Origin: Halotia wernerae
GTDB lineage: Bacteria > Cyanobacteriota > Cyanobacteriia > Cyanobacteriales > Nostocaceae
Direction: 5' to 3'
NCBI GenBank assembly: GCA_034931985.1
Contig: JAYGHB010000106.1
Coordinates: 9,615 to 73,614, forward strand
Length of the DNA: 64,000 bases
The notes under the pieces are model-generated. The model ran no database searches. It saw only the letters and a program-made list of their open reading frames with translations, and was not told where the DNA came from. The translations under genes were made by a program, and so were the position numbers. This document shows positions 52,776 through 62,173 of this stretch, one piece after another. The first letter of the stretch is position 1. The number at the start of each line of letters is the position of its first letter.

Positions 52776-53363
52776 ATGGCTACCAAGTTCACAGCCTCCC
52801 AATCGGTAGAAATTGCTGTCCCACAGCAGCCTATTCCTATCCAACACTACTTGCGTCAGCCTCAACGTTTGGTTAATGCTTTGGTGGACAGTAGGCGGAT
52901 TCAGCAGCTTTCTGAGGAAGTATTTCGTTTGAAAATGCGTCCTCTGACTTTTATGTCCCTGAGTATTCAACCTACTGTAGACATGAGAGTCTGGGCAGAA
53001 TCAAATGGAATGATTTTTTTGCGATCGGTAGGTTGTGAAATCCTTGGTTTTGAGTATATTAACCAGCGCTTTGCTTTAGATTTACAAGGACATTTGTCTC
53101 CCTATCAGCTAAGCACTGGTACTCGCCTACAAGGAAAAGCCGATTTAGAAGTGCAAGTGGATTTCCCACTACCATTTTCACTGACTCCCAAACCAATTTT
53201 AGAAGCCACCGGTAATGGTTTACTCAAGAGTGTGCTGTTGACAGTTAAACAACGGTTACTACATCAACTGCTGGCAGATTATCGTCACTGGGTAATCTTG
53301 CAAACAAAAGAAAAAGCCCTAGATGATGACAATGGTGAATTACCAATCCTCAATATAGAGTAA
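52776..53363 (+). CDS. DUF1997 domain-containing protein
   Basis: A 195-residue soluble protein of the DUF1997 family, which is conserved in cyanobacteria and plastids. The core runs from LVNALVDSRRIQQLSEEVFRLKMRPL to LKSVLLTVKQRLLHQLLADYRHWV, as in the family. Function is unknown; in cyanobacteria the gene often lies near rnhB, rne and pheA, as here. It has no signal peptide. A nested inverted repeat follows its stop. Confidence 0.85.
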   Translation: MATKFTASQSVEIAVPQQPIPIQHYLRQPQRLVNALVDSRRIQQLSEEVFRLKMRPLTFMSLSIQPTVDMRVWAESNGMIFLRSVGCEILGFEYINQRFALDLQGHLSPYQLSTGTRLQGKADLEVQVDFPLPFSLTPKPILEATGNGLLKSVLLTVKQRLLHQLLADYRHWVILQTKEKALDDDNGELPILNIE

Positions 53364-53380
53364 TTTTTAATTTACCAAAC

Positions 53381-53551
53381 AGAATTCAGGAGTCAGGAGC
53401 CAGAATTCAGAATTGAATTCTATGTGACTGGCGGATGAATAAATGGGTATAAGACCCCCACCAAATTTTTAATTTGGTGGTCTGCAATGAGTGGCGGGTC
53501 TGAATCCCCAATTCATTGATTCTGACTCCTGAATTCTGGCTTCTGAATTCT
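53381..53551. repeat. Nested inverted repeat with AGGAGTCAG/CTGACTCCT arms
   Basis: The arms, around 53381-53410 and 53521-53550, both consist of GAATTCAGGAGTCAG and GCCAGAATTCAG-like units in opposite order. Inside lies a perfect 10-bp hairpin CCACCAAATT/AATTTGGTGG at 53458-53480. It may serve as a bidirectional terminator between two convergent genes. Confidence 0.65.
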
Positions 53552-53620
53552 TCAATCATAATATTTTTTCTGATTTTTGTAACAAATGAATTGGTTGTAG
53601 GGGCTTACATGTATATGCCC

Positions 53621-54286
53621 TTATTGAATTTGGCAAGGACGAAAGGACTTGCGATGCAAGGGTGAGGGGCCGTATTGTCGCAGCGCTATTAAATGCTTTT
53701 GACTACCATAACCCTTGTTATGTGTTATGTCGTATTTGGGGTACTTTGATGCCAGACGCAGCACCAATTCGTCACGCCAAACTTTAGCCATAATACTAGC
53801 AGCAGCAATATTAAGCGATCGCTCGTCTCCCTTAACTATTGTTTGTTGTGGCACAGGCAAGTCTTTGATTGGCTGATTACCATCAACCAAACAGATTATA
53901 GGCTGTACCTTTAATTTGAGTACAGCCCGCTTCATGGCTAACAATGTGGCCTGCAAAATGTTTATTTGGTCAATTTCGGCAGTGCAAGCAAAACCGATTT
54001 TCCAATCGATTGCTAGGGTAGAAATTAGCTGTGCCATCTGAGTTCTACGAGAACTAGACAACTTTTTACTATCTTTAATCCCAGCTGCCATTAGTTCTGA
54101 CAAAGCACAAGCTGGTAGGATGACTGCTGCTGCTACTACAGGGCCAAATAAAGCACCTCGTCCTACTTCATCCACGCCTACAATTAACCCTGAAATACCT
54201 AACAAATTAGAGGACAACTCCAGCCAATTTGATTCACTTAAGGGTTCTAGCGAATGAAAAGCAGCAGTTTGCCGTGTCTTCACCAT
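53621..54286 (-). CDS. rnhB: Ribonuclease HII
   Basis: A 221-residue endonuclease that cuts the RNA strand of RNA-DNA hybrids and removes misincorporated ribonucleotides. IVGVDEVGRGALFGPVVAAA carries the first Asp and Glu of the active site; KDSKKL and AAASIMAKVWRD carry the others. Length is slightly longer than the minimal enzyme owing to an N-terminal extension of about 35 residues. It lies 8 nt after rne on the same strand, so the two are co-transcribed. Confidence 0.95.
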   Translation of the reverse strand: MVKTRQTAAFHSLEPLSESNWLELSSNLLGISGLIVGVDEVGRGALFGPVVAAAVILPACALSELMAAGIKDSKKLSSSRRTQMAQLISTLAIDWKIGFACTAEIDQINILQATLLAMKRAVLKLKVQPIICLVDGNQPIKDLPVPQQTIVKGDERSLNIAAASIMAKVWRDELVLRLASKYPKYDITHNKGYGSQKHLIALRQYGPSPLHRKSFRPCQIQ

Positions 54287-54294
54287 AAAATAAG

Positions 54295-56385
54295 TTAATT
54301 GTCGTCTGCGTTAGATGTATCCTCTACCGCAGAAGAACGACGGCGGCGACGGCGGTCCCCTACCGAAGTGCTAATCGCTTCAGTTTCCTCTACATTCGTG
54401 AAACCTCCCGCGGGGTTCGCCACAAATTTTGTTTGCTCATATACATCTTCTGGTAAGGATTTCTGCTTCGTTTCAGCTTGTAGTGTATTTGTATTTACCT
54501 CAGTGCTTTCTATTTCAGCAACAGTTGAGTTTGCGGTTGATTCAGTCGATGCAGTTGGTAGTTGCCCAGGCTGAACAATGTTAATAATTACGGATTTAGG
54601 ATTTTTGATTTCTTGCTCTAACTTCACTAGAGGAGAAACTCCCATCAAGGCAAAAACATCCTGTTCTGAGATGGTCATTTCTACAGTCCTAATCTCCGGT
54701 GGTTCTACCACTGGTTTAACTGGCTCTACCTTGGTCACTTTATGACGTTCTGCCCGTTCAGTCCAACCGGATTTACCAAGGTTAGGTGAGGGGATATCTG
54801 GTGTAGTTCCTAGTTCTGCTTCAGCATCCAAGTCTAAATCTGGCTCATTGTCAAAAGCTAGTGGATGAGCAGTAATCCGGGGTTCATCTTTTCCGTTTAC
54901 ACCATTGATGCTAATCCGATTACGACGGGTGCGGGTACGACGCTTGTTGTTATCGCCTAGTTCTTGATAACTAGGATGATTCATTAAATTTAAGGCGCTC
55001 AAGTCAGAGTCACCATCAAATCCTTCTCCAAAAGCATCGTAGTTTTCCCGTGTTTCTGTGATGCGAGCAGCGGGTAAACGTGGTTCTCTATGAGGCAGAG
55101 ATACAACACGCTCTGGTGTTTCTACTGGTGTTGGCAATCGGTTTTCGTTTTCTCCAGGTAGATGTACAATATGTCCTAAACCACCACAAGTAGGGCATAG
55201 TTCACCAAATAATTCGTAAATATTTTGACCTTGGCGCTTCCGGGTAAGTTCTACCAAACCCAACTCGGTTAGTTGGGCAATTTGGGGACGAGCTTTGTCT
55301 GCTTTCAGAGCTTTGTTAAAATGCTCTAAAACTTGCAATTGGTCGCGCCGCAATTCCATATCAATGAAGTCAACGACGATTACCCCAGCAATATTTCGCA
55401 GACGCAACTGACGGGCAATTTCTGTTGCAGCTTCACAGTTTGTCCACAAAACAGTTTCTCTGGCTGTTGCCGATCGCGTGAAGGAACCGGAGTTAACATC
55501 AATTACTGTTAATGCTTCAGTGGGCTGGATAATGATGTAGCCTCCAGAAGGCAAGTCTACTCTAGGTTTTAGGGCTTCTCTAATTGCGGCATTGATGCGG
55601 AAGTACTCTAAAATTCCAGAGCGATCGCGATGATGGTCAATTAACAATCCCTGCGGTGTTTGACCTCCACTCCAGTTCTGTAAATACTGCTTGACTCGCT
55701 TCAAGCCAGTACTGGAATCTACAACAATCCGATTTACATCTGCACCATACATATCCCGCAATACACGCTGGATAAAGTCATCGTCTCGGTTGAGTAGTGC
55801 AGGAGCGCGGGTGGATTGTGCTTCTTGTTGAATGGCTTCCCATTGCTTTTGCAGCACCTCCAAATCTTCCATAATCGCTTCTTCTGGTTTGCCTTCTGCT
55901 TCTGTACGCACCAGCAAACCCATTCCCGCCGGTTTAACTAAAATTGCCAGCGCCCGCAAACGGTTACGCTCGCTTTCATTCTTAATCCGCCGGGATAAAT
56001 TTACACCCCTACCATAGGGCATCAGCACTACGTAGCGTCCGGGCAAAGTGATATTACCTGTGAGCCTAGGGCCTTTGGTTCCCGTTGGTTCTTTCATTAC
56101 TTGCACCAACACTTTTTGTTGTGGTGCTAATAGTTCTGTAATTGCGGCAGCTGTGCGCTTTAGCTTCAATGGCCCCAAGTCAGTTACATGAATAAAGCCA
56201 TTACGTTCTGGATCACCAATATTTACAAAAGCCGCATCTATCCCAGGTAATACATTTTCTACAACACCTAAATAGATATCACCTATTTGGTGATGACCGG
56301 TGGCCACAACGAGTTCTTGTATTTGATCTTCAGAAAAAACGGCAGCAATTTGATGCTGCTCCGCGATGATAATTTGTTTTGGCAT
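54295..56385 (-). CDS. rne: Ribonuclease E/G
   Basis: Endoribonuclease that starts mRNA decay and matures rRNA. The 696 residues hold an S1 domain (about 35-110), the 5'-sensor and DNase I-like catalytic region with Asp296 (VIDVNSGSFTR) and Asp339 (VVDFIDMELRRDQ), the zinc-link Cys397/Cys400 (CPTCGG), and then an acidic, low-complexity C-terminus. Near the end is the RRRRRRSSA stretch, which in Anabaena RNase E binds polynucleotide phosphorylase. It is followed by rnhB and preceded by a long spacer. Confidence 0.96.
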   Translation of the reverse strand: MPKQIIIAEQHQIAAVFSEDQIQELVVATGHHQIGDIYLGVVENVLPGIDAAFVNIGDPERNGFIHVTDLGPLKLKRTAAAITELLAPQQKVLVQVMKEPTGTKGPRLTGNITLPGRYVVLMPYGRGVNLSRRIKNESERNRLRALAILVKPAGMGLLVRTEAEGKPEEAIMEDLEVLQKQWEAIQQEAQSTRAPALLNRDDDFIQRVLRDMYGADVNRIVVDSSTGLKRVKQYLQNWSGGQTPQGLLIDHHRDRSGILEYFRINAAIREALKPRVDLPSGGYIIIQPTEALTVIDVNSGSFTRSATARETVLWTNCEAATEIARQLRLRNIAGVIVVDFIDMELRRDQLQVLEHFNKALKADKARPQIAQLTELGLVELTRKRQGQNIYELFGELCPTCGGLGHIVHLPGENENRLPTPVETPERVVSLPHREPRLPAARITETRENYDAFGEGFDGDSDLSALNLMNHPSYQELGDNNKRRTRTRRNRISINGVNGKDEPRITAHPLAFDNEPDLDLDAEAELGTTPDIPSPNLGKSGWTERAERHKVTKVEPVKPVVEPPEIRTVEMTISEQDVFALMGVSPLVKLEQEIKNPKSVIINIVQPGQLPTASTESTANSTVAEIESTEVNTNTLQAETKQKSLPEDVYEQTKFVANPAGGFTNVEETEAISTSVGDRRRRRRSSAVEDTSNADDN

Positions 56386-57283
56386 TCAATTTCCTCAAAA
56401 ATTGGCAGCACTAATTGGCTTGGGGGTTTATTATGCCTCTCACCCCTGCCAGCCCCAAAAGGTGCTGCTTGTAATAAATATTGTGAATCTAAGCTCAAAG
56501 TTAAGGAGCTATTGACTAAGGAATTGCGTTTACACGCCTGATTATTCCAGAACGGCTGCATAATGTTTAAGCAAATAAATCAACCGTCTGTGGTTGATTT
56601 TTGATGCGATACCTTCACCATCGAGGGATTAGGCATTCAGCAGTTGTTTTAAAAAGCATAGAGTCAGAGTTGCCGACGGAGCCTGTTGTTAGTTACTAGT
56701 TCACAAGATAGCTATCAAGAGAGAGTGTTCTTTAATCTGCCTGCTGTTTGTCTGGGATAAAATCCTAGAAGTTACACTCTAATATCTTTGCTTCCGCACC
56801 CTGAGTACCAGAGTAGTGAACCAGTTCATTCAATGCAGCGCCAGAAAATTTCTCTTCATCTGATTCTAACGCAACCTTGCTGAAAATCAATTCCTATGAT
56901 TTGCCATGTCAAGGTAACTACTAGCAAGTTACCCTTTAGAAATTATACTTGTGAACTACCAAACACTAACCTACGGTACAGTGTAAGCTTCCCAATTCAT
57001 CGGGAACTGCCTCTATAACTTTGTAGCTCTATTGGTCTTACATTCCCTCCAAGGGCAGGAGTCCTGGTTCCCAAGACCCAAATTTTGCTCACAATCATAA
57101 CTAGCTACTTTGACCGTTTAGTTTTATACGATCCTGATTGCTTAGCTTTCACAATCGTTGCAGCGTTTATGTTGCTTTACCAAGAAGTATATCAAAACTA
57201 TCGCTGCGTTTGCGAAAGATTTGTTTGGCCGTCGCAGGCTTGCCTGACCTCAACTTACACGCATTCATCTCGACGCTTACCTT
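56386..57283. promoter_or_regulatory. Long spacer upstream of rne
   Basis: About 900 bp without a real gene between the radical SAM gene and rne. Long untranslated leaders are common for rne genes and serve autoregulation, so part of this is probably leader; that is inference. It also holds an IS-like remnant (56950-57098). A 68-codon plus-strand frame at 57085 is not a credible gene. Confidence 0.5.
56950..57098 (-). mobile_element. Probable 3'-end remnant of a second IS200/IS605-like (TnpB-type) element
   Basis: On the minus strand, a 33-codon frame (MIVSKIWVLG... ending GSSR) runs into the stop in GATGAATTGGGAAGC, with hairpins TTCCC/GGGAA (56989-57006) and ACACT-ACC/GGT-AGTGT (56963-56984), then GTAGTTCAC. 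Two features, GGAGGGAATGTAAGACC and CGATGAATTGGGAAGCTTAC, match my memory of the omega-RNA ends of cyanobacterial TnpB elements. The rest of tnpB is gone. This is an inference from pattern memory. Confidence 0.42.
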
Positions 57284-59899
57284 TCAGGTAGAGTGCGGAT
57301 CAGCTAAAAATAGCTGATTGCGATGAATGTGCAGAAGTTGAAATTCTACACCTGTTACTATTTCCAGCATAAACAGGATTTGTTCAGGACGCAACAGCAC
57401 CCCATCAGGACGATAGCTACCCACATAACGCAGGATAACTATAGATTCTTGTGCTGTACTATTGTTAGTTTCTACCAATTCCAGTTCAAACAAACGCGAG
57501 CGCAGATTTACTAAGCAGCTTTTACCTGACTTAGTTATTTGCTCCCACCAAAGTTCGTCTTTTGCTTTAATTGTTTCAATCCATTCTTGCCATTGTGCAA
57601 ATGTAGTTGTGCTAAGTGCTGCCACTGTAATCAAATACTCTGCTGCCTCCATTATTTGGCTAGCAGCAGGAACTTTTAAATCCAACTGCACCACATTATA
57701 TATAGGTATGTCTGTGGGTAGTTCGTGAGCCAGCAGTTCTCGAAAAATATCTACTGCTACTGGTTCAGTTAACTCAAAATCCACAATCTCGCCACTGCTG
57801 GTAATTCCTAAAGCCAAGGCATTCGCTACAGAAATACGTGGAGTTGGATGAAACCCACCAGTGAAAGCAATAGGCAAGCCTGCTCGCCGTAAAACTCGAT
57901 CAAATAGGCGCATTAAATCCAGGTGACTCAACAAAGCCATATCGCCTTGTTTACCAAACCAAACACGCAGTCTTTGGGCTTTAGTTGTATTGGGGACAAA
58001 CTCACCAGCAAATTTGGGGATAGCAGGTGGCGAAATCACGATATTGTGGCCAAAGTCCGTGCTACAAACGCCACAGTGAGAACAACCTTCAAAGGAGCAG
58101 TCTGGAACAGTTGCAGCTTCTAGAGCGCGTTGTAAATCTTCCTTCAGCCACTTTTTGTCTATTCCTGTATTTATATGATCCCAAGGTAGGGGAGCATCAA
58201 ATGAAGAATGAAGATTACTTTCCTTCTTACTTTCCATCAAATTCCATTCGCCGTTTTCTACTTGGCGATATTTCCAGTCTAAGCCAGCTTCCGCGATCGC
58301 CGATTCCCAAGCACCAAAAGCTTTATCCAAATTCTCGTACCAGGAATCCATGCCAGCGCCTAATTCCCAGGCTCGGCGTACTACCTTACCCAAACTGCGA
58401 TCGCCTCTGCCCACAAAGTCTTCCATTGCCGAAATTCGGACATCGGTGAAATTCACTTTCACTCCTCTGATCCGGCGAAATTCGTACCGCAGTAAGTTTT
58501 GTTTGCGTTTAAATTCAGTAGTAGAAACTGAGTACCACTGAAAGGGAGTATGGGGTTTAGGCGTAAAGTTAGAAATCGTCAAGTTAAAGTTAAGAGGTTT
58601 TCTTCCCTTCCCTCGACATTCTCTTTGCAGCCAGCTTACCGTTTCTGCTATCCCTATAACATCGGCATCTGTCTCACCTGGTAAGCCAATCATAAAATAC
58701 AGCTTGATTTTGTCCCAACCTTGCTCCCAAGCTGTTTTCACGCCTCTTAGCAGTTCTTCATTGGTTAAACCTTTATTTACAATGTCCCGCATCCGTTGGG
58801 TTCCAGCTTCTGGAGCAAAGGTGAGGCTACCTTGCCGCGTACCGCCTAGGATGTTGGCAATATTTTCATCAAATCTATCTACTCGTTGACTAGGAAGAGT
58901 CAAGGAAATATTTTCATTTTTTAACCGATTTTTAATCTCCATCCCCACCGCTGGTAAGGACAAATAATCAGAACAACTCAGAGATAACAAAGCAAACTCA
59001 TTGTAACCAGTTGCCCGCATTCCCTGTTCAATTGCTTCTACAACTTGATCAGGTTCTACATCCCGTGCTGGTCGGGTCAGCATTCCTGGTTGACAGAAGC
59101 GACATCCACGAGTACATCCCCGCCGAATCTCAATTGTCAAGCGGTCATGTACAGTCTCCACGTAGGGAACTAACCCAACTGAATAAGCTGGTATTGGGGT
59201 AGAAACTCGGCGCAGAATCTGTTTTGGTACATCTGGGCGGTGAGGATGAACTGAGCCATCTGTTGCCATGTCGTAAAACTGGGGAACATATACGCCTGGT
59301 ATTTGTGCTAAATCCAGTAAAGTCTGTTCCCGGTTCAGTCCTGTTCTTTTGCCCTCTTCCAAGACTAAACCAACTTCTGGGAGGAGTTCTTCGCCGTCTC
59401 CGAGGGCGAAAAAGTCGAAGAAGTCGGCATAAGGTTCAGGATTCGATGTTGCTGTTTGTCCGCCAGCAAAAATTAGGGGACATTCTGCCTCTGCCCGTTC
59501 TTGCCATGTGAGGGGAACTCCAGCTAAATCCAACATTTCTAAAATGTTAGTTGCACCGAGTTCATAACTGAGGCTAAAGCCTAAGATGTCGAATTCTGTG
59601 AGCGATCGCTTTGACTCTACAGCAAATAAGGGTGTATCTGTCTGCCGGAGTTTAGCTGCCAAGTCTGTCCCTGGTAGGTAAGCGCGATCACATAACTGTC
59701 GTGGTTGGGCATTCAAGATGTTATACAAGATGATATGCCCTAAATTGGATGATCCGACTTCATATACTTCGGGGTAGGTTAATACCCAACGTATTGCTGC
59801 CGTATTCCAATTTTTATGTACTGCTAAATGCTCGTTACCCAGGTAACGCGCTGGTTTTAAAATTTCCGGTGTGATTAATTTTTCAACTGCAACAGCCAC
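57284..59899 (-). CDS. Radical SAM protein of the TIGR03960 type, fused to DUF2344
   Basis: An 871-residue fusion. After an N-terminal part resembling a B12-binding fold (about 20-200), the radical SAM cluster motif C-x3-C-x2-C is Cys262-Cys266-Cys269 (RRGCTRGCRFCQPG). The C-terminal 230 residues are the DUF2344 domain (LRVWFGKQGDMALLSHLDLMR, GFHPTPRISVA). A second Cys group (CSFEGCSHCGVC, near residue 615) could bind another cluster. The reaction is unknown; relatives are annotated as B12-binding radical SAM proteins. The start is GTG. In cyanobacteria this gene often precedes rne, as here. Confidence 0.9.
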   Translation of the reverse strand: MAVAVEKLITPEILKPARYLGNEHLAVHKNWNTAAIRWVLTYPEVYEVGSSNLGHIILYNILNAQPRQLCDRAYLPGTDLAAKLRQTDTPLFAVESKRSLTEFDILGFSLSYELGATNILEMLDLAGVPLTWQERAEAECPLIFAGGQTATSNPEPYADFFDFFALGDGEELLPEVGLVLEEGKRTGLNREQTLLDLAQIPGVYVPQFYDMATDGSVHPHRPDVPKQILRRVSTPIPAYSVGLVPYVETVHDRLTIEIRRGCTRGCRFCQPGMLTRPARDVEPDQVVEAIEQGMRATGYNEFALLSLSCSDYLSLPAVGMEIKNRLKNENISLTLPSQRVDRFDENIANILGGTRQGSLTFAPEAGTQRMRDIVNKGLTNEELLRGVKTAWEQGWDKIKLYFMIGLPGETDADVIGIAETVSWLQRECRGKGRKPLNFNLTISNFTPKPHTPFQWYSVSTTEFKRKQNLLRYEFRRIRGVKVNFTDVRISAMEDFVGRGDRSLGKVVRRAWELGAGMDSWYENLDKAFGAWESAIAEAGLDWKYRQVENGEWNLMESKKESNLHSSFDAPLPWDHINTGIDKKWLKEDLQRALEAATVPDCSFEGCSHCGVCSTDFGHNIVISPPAIPKFAGEFVPNTTKAQRLRVWFGKQGDMALLSHLDLMRLFDRVLRRAGLPIAFTGGFHPTPRISVANALALGITSSGEIVDFELTEPVAVDIFRELLAHELPTDIPIYNVVQLDLKVPAASQIMEAAEYLITVAALSTTTFAQWQEWIETIKAKDELWWEQITKSGKSCLVNLRSRLFELELVETNNSTAQESIVILRYVGSYRPDGVLLRPEQILFMLEIVTGVEFQLLHIHRNQLFLADPHST

Positions 59900-60084
59900 T
59901 GTGCTATCTTCTAGCTACCTTAATTACAGCTAATCACCTCCAACCTTAGCATTGATTAGCTCTTTCAATCAGATTTTTCTTTATAACTTACAATTTTGTT
60001 ACACAAAGTTGCTGATACAGCCATGTTAAATGTTATTATAGAGAATTATGTAAAATTCCTACTCCTGACAAATAGGTTTCGCCC

Positions 60085-60387
60085 TTAAATTATCTCGAAA
60101 ATTCCATCAAGCTGTGTAAGTTCAAAAATCATTCTCACTGATGGGGAAACAGAATCCAACTGTAAACTCCTTCCTAAACTCTGAGCAAGCTTGAGCGCAG
60201 AGACCAATGCCATTAAGCCAGCACAGTCTAAGGATTCTACTGCGGCTAAATCCACTAGCAAGATGTAAGTATCATCTTGGGTCAACGCTGTTGTCAGATC
60301 TCTTTCCAACTCCTTGGAGTTGGCGGCATTTAGAATGCCTTGAGGACGAATAACAGTAGTTTTTTGACACTCCAGTACTGCTTGCAT
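60085..60387 (-). CDS. STAS domain protein lacking the usual phosphorylated serine
   Basis: A 100-residue single STAS domain, similar to anti-sigma-factor antagonists of the SpoIIAA class. The usual D-S-S-G motif that is phosphorylated by the partner kinase reads Asp54-Cys55-Ala56-Gly57 (ESLDCAGLMAL). So regulation by Ser phosphorylation looks lost, although the Asp is kept. No kinase or phosphatase gene is adjacent. It may still bind a partner constitutively. Confidence 0.85.
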   Translation of the reverse strand: MQAVLECQKTTVIRPQGILNAANSKELERDLTTALTQDDTYILLVDLAAVESLDCAGLMALVSALKLAQSLGRSLQLDSVSPSVRMIFELTQLDGIFEII

Positions 60388-60853
60388 ATTAACATCCTAA
60401 AGTTATTGAACTGTGAAGCCCATATTTATCTGAACATAAACTGTTTTTCCTCGCATCGACCATACGCCTGGTGACTCTTTGCTGAATCTTTATTGCTTTA
60501 GTGGGTCATTTAAAGATTGTCATAAATACAAGGTAAAATGTATTTATCTATACTTTTTTTCAGCCTCGGTTCCAAAACAATCAACACAGACAGCCGTAAA
60601 GTAGATCCATCAAGTATAACTATGCTAAGAAAACTTGATTGGTCTATGACTGAAGCTGATTTGGCCAAGATATAGCTGTAGATTAAATGCTTTAACTTTC
60701 AGGGTTACTTGTGGCAGATGGTAGGGTTGATGTCAAATGAACCATCTCATCAGCTTGTGATCTATATCACTAAGACACTACTGTTTGTATCACATTTTAT
60801 ACCAGAGTTGATCTAGGATAATTAGTACCATATTTAAAGTTGGATGATCATTT
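60388..60853. other. Spacer before the 66-residue gene
   Basis: About 465 bp of AT-rich DNA between divergent genes. I see no repeat and no gene; a 17-codon frame near 60620 is too short to judge. Promoters for both neighbours are expected. Confidence 0.35.
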
Positions 60854-61054
60854 ATGAGAACTAAGTACGCTATTCGTCAATTGGTAGAAAAAGCTCTTGA
60901 CATTAAAAAACTAACTCCTGAGATAGAAAATGAGATCAACTCAGAACTAACTGAGAATGGTTATATATCTGATATTGACTACGAAGCTCTGGAATTATTA
61001 ATGGCAGAGATGGATGCTGGTCGAGTTAAGTTAGTTCCTAGCTGGGTATATTAG
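60854..61054 (+). CDS. Small conserved cyanobacterial protein
   Basis: A 66-residue, highly helical, acidic protein (MRTKYAIRQLVEKALDIKKL... ending LVPSWVY). It has no Cys, signal or membrane segment. The composition and the strong start suggest a genuine gene, and I believe it is conserved in Nostocales, but I do not recognise a function. Confidence 0.7.
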   Translation: MRTKYAIRQLVEKALDIKKLTPEIENEINSELTENGYISDIDYEALELLMAEMDAGRVKLVPSWVY

Positions 61055-61189
61055 TTTTAGGTATTGGCATTGCCAGTTTTTCTCCATCCAAAGTTTGTTT
61101 TGACAAGAAACTAGAAAAATCAAGCTTTAAAATAGTTAACTTTAGTTTAAATTTTATTCTGGGCTTTAGCCCCTTAACACAGATGGACT

Positions 61190-61540
61190 TTAGCCTTCAT
61201 CCTTATACGCTTGCCAAAGTTGGTAAATAAATTGATTAAGTTGTTGTTTGGCAGTTGAATCAGTCTCAGCTTTTGGGTCTTTTGCTAATACTTGGCTTAA
61301 CAAGGTAATTACTTCGGTATCTAAGGCAGGGCGAAATAACTTGTCAGGCCAAAGTAAGTCAGAAGCATCTCTTAAGTCAGTAACTAGCGGTAGTTCTTGG
61401 GTGTAGGTGACTAGCAATAAGGGACGTACCCAACACAACTGACGGGAAACCACTACTTGAATGACTTCTGCATACAGATTTCTGTCACCGTATCCTAAAG
61501 ACACAATTTGTCCTGGTTGAAAATCTAGGCTCATGTCCAT
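61190..61540 (-). CDS. Conserved protein of unknown function
   Basis: A 116-residue soluble protein. The N-terminal half looks beta-rich (DFQPGQIVSLGYGDRNLYAEVIQVV) and the C-terminal half helical (about 60-116, ending QLWQAYKDEG). The WVRPLLL and DLLWP segments look family-like, but I cannot name the family. It lies convergent to the small gene before it and divergent from clpS. Confidence 0.7.
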   Translation of the reverse strand: MDMSLDFQPGQIVSLGYGDRNLYAEVIQVVVSRQLCWVRPLLLVTYTQELPLVTDLRDASDLLWPDKLFRPALDTEVITLLSQVLAKDPKAETDSTAKQQLNQFIYQLWQAYKDEG

Positions 61541-61638
61541 AATTATGCAGCTAGTTCAGTGGCAAGGATTATCTTGCAGCTTTCTTAATTTTATGTATAT
61601 ATGATGTAACATTAATGTAGCATTTTCACATCTGTAAT

Positions 61639-61725
61639 TTTTGAGGCAAATGCCTCAAAATCATCTCTATAGCATTGCCCCAATCCTTCGCCGCAAAATA
61701 TAAAGTTGAAATGAAAATGCTATAG
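61639..61725. repeat. Two inverted repeats upstream of clpS
   Basis: TTTTGAGGCA/TGCCTCAAAA (61639-61660) forms a 10-bp stem with a 2-nt centre. CTATAGCATT (61667-61676) and AATGCTATAG (61716-61725) form a perfect 10-bp pair around 39 nt. The second pair has the size of a small mobile-like repeat. They lie 80-170 nt upstream of clpS. Confidence 0.55.
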
Positions 61726-61806
61726 AATATAGTGAATAACTGTTAAGCAAACGCAAGACAGAGACAAAGTATGTTGTAGTAAACCATCGCAGAAAGAGCA
61801 AGAGCA

Positions 61807-62088
61807 GTGTCAGTCGAAACTATTGAGAAGCGTTCCACGTCCCGCAAGCTCGCGCCTCGGTATCGCGTTTTGCTTCATAACGACGACTACAACTCTATGG
61901 AGCATGTGGTTCAAGCATTATTAACCACGGTATCGAGTCTTACTCAACCCCAAGCTGTGAGTATTATGATGGAAGCCCATACTAATGGGCTAGCTTTAGT
62001 CATTACTTGCGCTCAAGAACATGCTGAGTTCTATTGTGAAACATTGAAAAGTCATGGTTTAAGTAGCACCATTGAACCTGACGAATAG
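61807..62088 (+). CDS. clpS: ATP-dependent Clp protease adaptor ClpS
   Basis: A 93-residue adaptor that delivers N-degron and other substrates to ClpC-ClpP. The core YRVLLHNDDYNSMEHVV carries the conserved His-Asn-Asp-Asp cluster that binds the N-terminal residue, followed by EAHTNGLALVITC and AEFYCETLKSHGL. The start is the GTG at 61807. It is followed by a strong terminator and appears monocistronic. Confidence 0.95.
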   Translation: MSVETIEKRSTSRKLAPRYRVLLHNDDYNSMEHVVQALLTTVSSLTQPQAVSIMMEAHTNGLALVITCAQEHAEFYCETLKSHGLSSTIEPDE

Positions 62089-62108
62089 TCTTAGTCAGTG
62101 GAGAATAT

Positions 62109-62142
62109 AAAAAACTCCACCTCTTTATGGGTGGAGTTTTTT
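62109..62142 (+). terminator. Terminator of clpS
   Basis: A 13-nt arm (AAAAAACTCCACC) pairs with GGTGGAGTTTTTT around an 8-nt loop, with a T-run, 20 nt after the clpS stop. The A-run before it could also make it work on the other strand. Confidence 0.9.
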
Positions 62143-62173
62143 GGGCATGGAAGAAGAAGTTACCAATGCCCGA

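Noticed and set aside
57085..57291. 68-codon plus-strand frame upstream of rne
   Set aside because: It lies opposite the possible TnpB-like remnant and spacer, with no gene features.
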